Shown: positions 63,915 through 64,000 of the stretch, in pieces
Numbering within the stretch: position 1 is the stretch's first letter
How the letters are laid out: every line of letters begins with the position of its first letter
Translations under genes and position numbers: made by a program
Assembly (NCBI RefSeq): GCF_020497125.1
Contig: NC_059084.1
Location: 6,289,501 to 6,353,500, forward strand
Length of the DNA: 64,000 bases
Source: Mauremys mutica
Lineage: Eukaryota; Chordata; Testudines; Geoemydidae
Direction of reading: 5' to 3'
The notes under the pieces: generated by a model
What the model was told of the DNA's origin: nothing
Seen by the model: only the letters and a program-made list of their open reading frames with translations
The model's database searches: none

Positions 63915-64000
63915 AACCTGAAAGTAAAGCAAGAAAATGGAAGACAAAGCAGTCCCTCTTAACTCTCACAACGGGTCTCCTGGCTGAGCTGGTGTTCCTT

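Larger units (their letters stand above)
61531..64000. other. Sequence downstream of YTHDF1
   Basis: No gene was recognised. It contains a CTG-type triplet repeat (62218), an A-rich low-complexity tract near 63576-63640 and a palindromic MITE near the window end (63692). Confidence 0.6.

Noticed and set aside
1..64000. CRISPR arrays, bacterial operons, phage or plasmid functions
   Set aside because: All coding sequence is spliced vertebrate genes, and the repeats are eukaryotic LINE, SINE, MITE and microsatellite types; nothing prokaryotic was seen.

Overview
The window looks like nuclear DNA of a reptile, most likely a cryptodiran turtle. Genes have introns with GT-AG sites, and the intergenic DNA is full of CR1 LINE fragments. 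Two copies of a tRNA-derived SINE of the turtle Cry I type are present (35789-35968 minus, 55866-56048 plus). Many short DNA transposons carry 8-bp or TA target duplications, and MIR relics are also seen. The turtle assignment rests on recognising these repeat families from memory; no database search was run.

Three protein-coding genes are supported, in the same order and relative orientation as the human 20q13.33 block NKAIN4-BIRC7-YTHDF1. (1) 1-10.33 kb, plus: the last three coding exons of NKAIN4, a Na,K-ATPase beta-interacting membrane protein, ending in a tiny exon that supplies only the final Leu-Pro-Ala-stop. (2) 13.15-23.6 kb, minus: BIRC7 (livin-type IAP), six coding exons joining in phase to 387 codons plus stop. 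The predicted protein has two BIR domains, a UBA domain and a C-terminal RING; human livin has only one BIR and a RING. A DYVD-Gly sequence between the two BIR domains matches the caspase site DHVD-Gly of human livin. (3) 38.4-61.5 kb, plus: YTHDF1, five coding exons joining to 559 codons plus stop (same length as human). It starts in a CpG island with an NRF1 palindrome, a full CRE and an inverted CCAAT box, and a short upstream reading frame overlaps the start codon.

NKAIN4 and BIRC7 converge, with their 3' ends about 2.8 kb apart if the candidate poly(A) signals are right. BIRC7 and YTHDF1 diverge across about 15 kb of repeat-rich DNA. That spacer and the 10.7-kb last intron of YTHDF1 hold most of the mobile elements. 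These include hAT-type MITEs with perfect or near-perfect 8-bp target duplications (5661, 24823, 25295, 34632, 35193), TA-flanked palindromic MITEs, CR1 reverse-transcriptase fragments and a relic of a hAT transposase.

No operon-like, CRISPR, phage or other unfamiliar gene system was found. The most interesting points are the ancestral-looking BIRC7 architecture with its conserved caspase site and skippable UBA exon, the overlapping uORF of YTHDF1, and several nested or foldback elements. Exon borders were set by hand from splice signals, reading phase and family resemblance.
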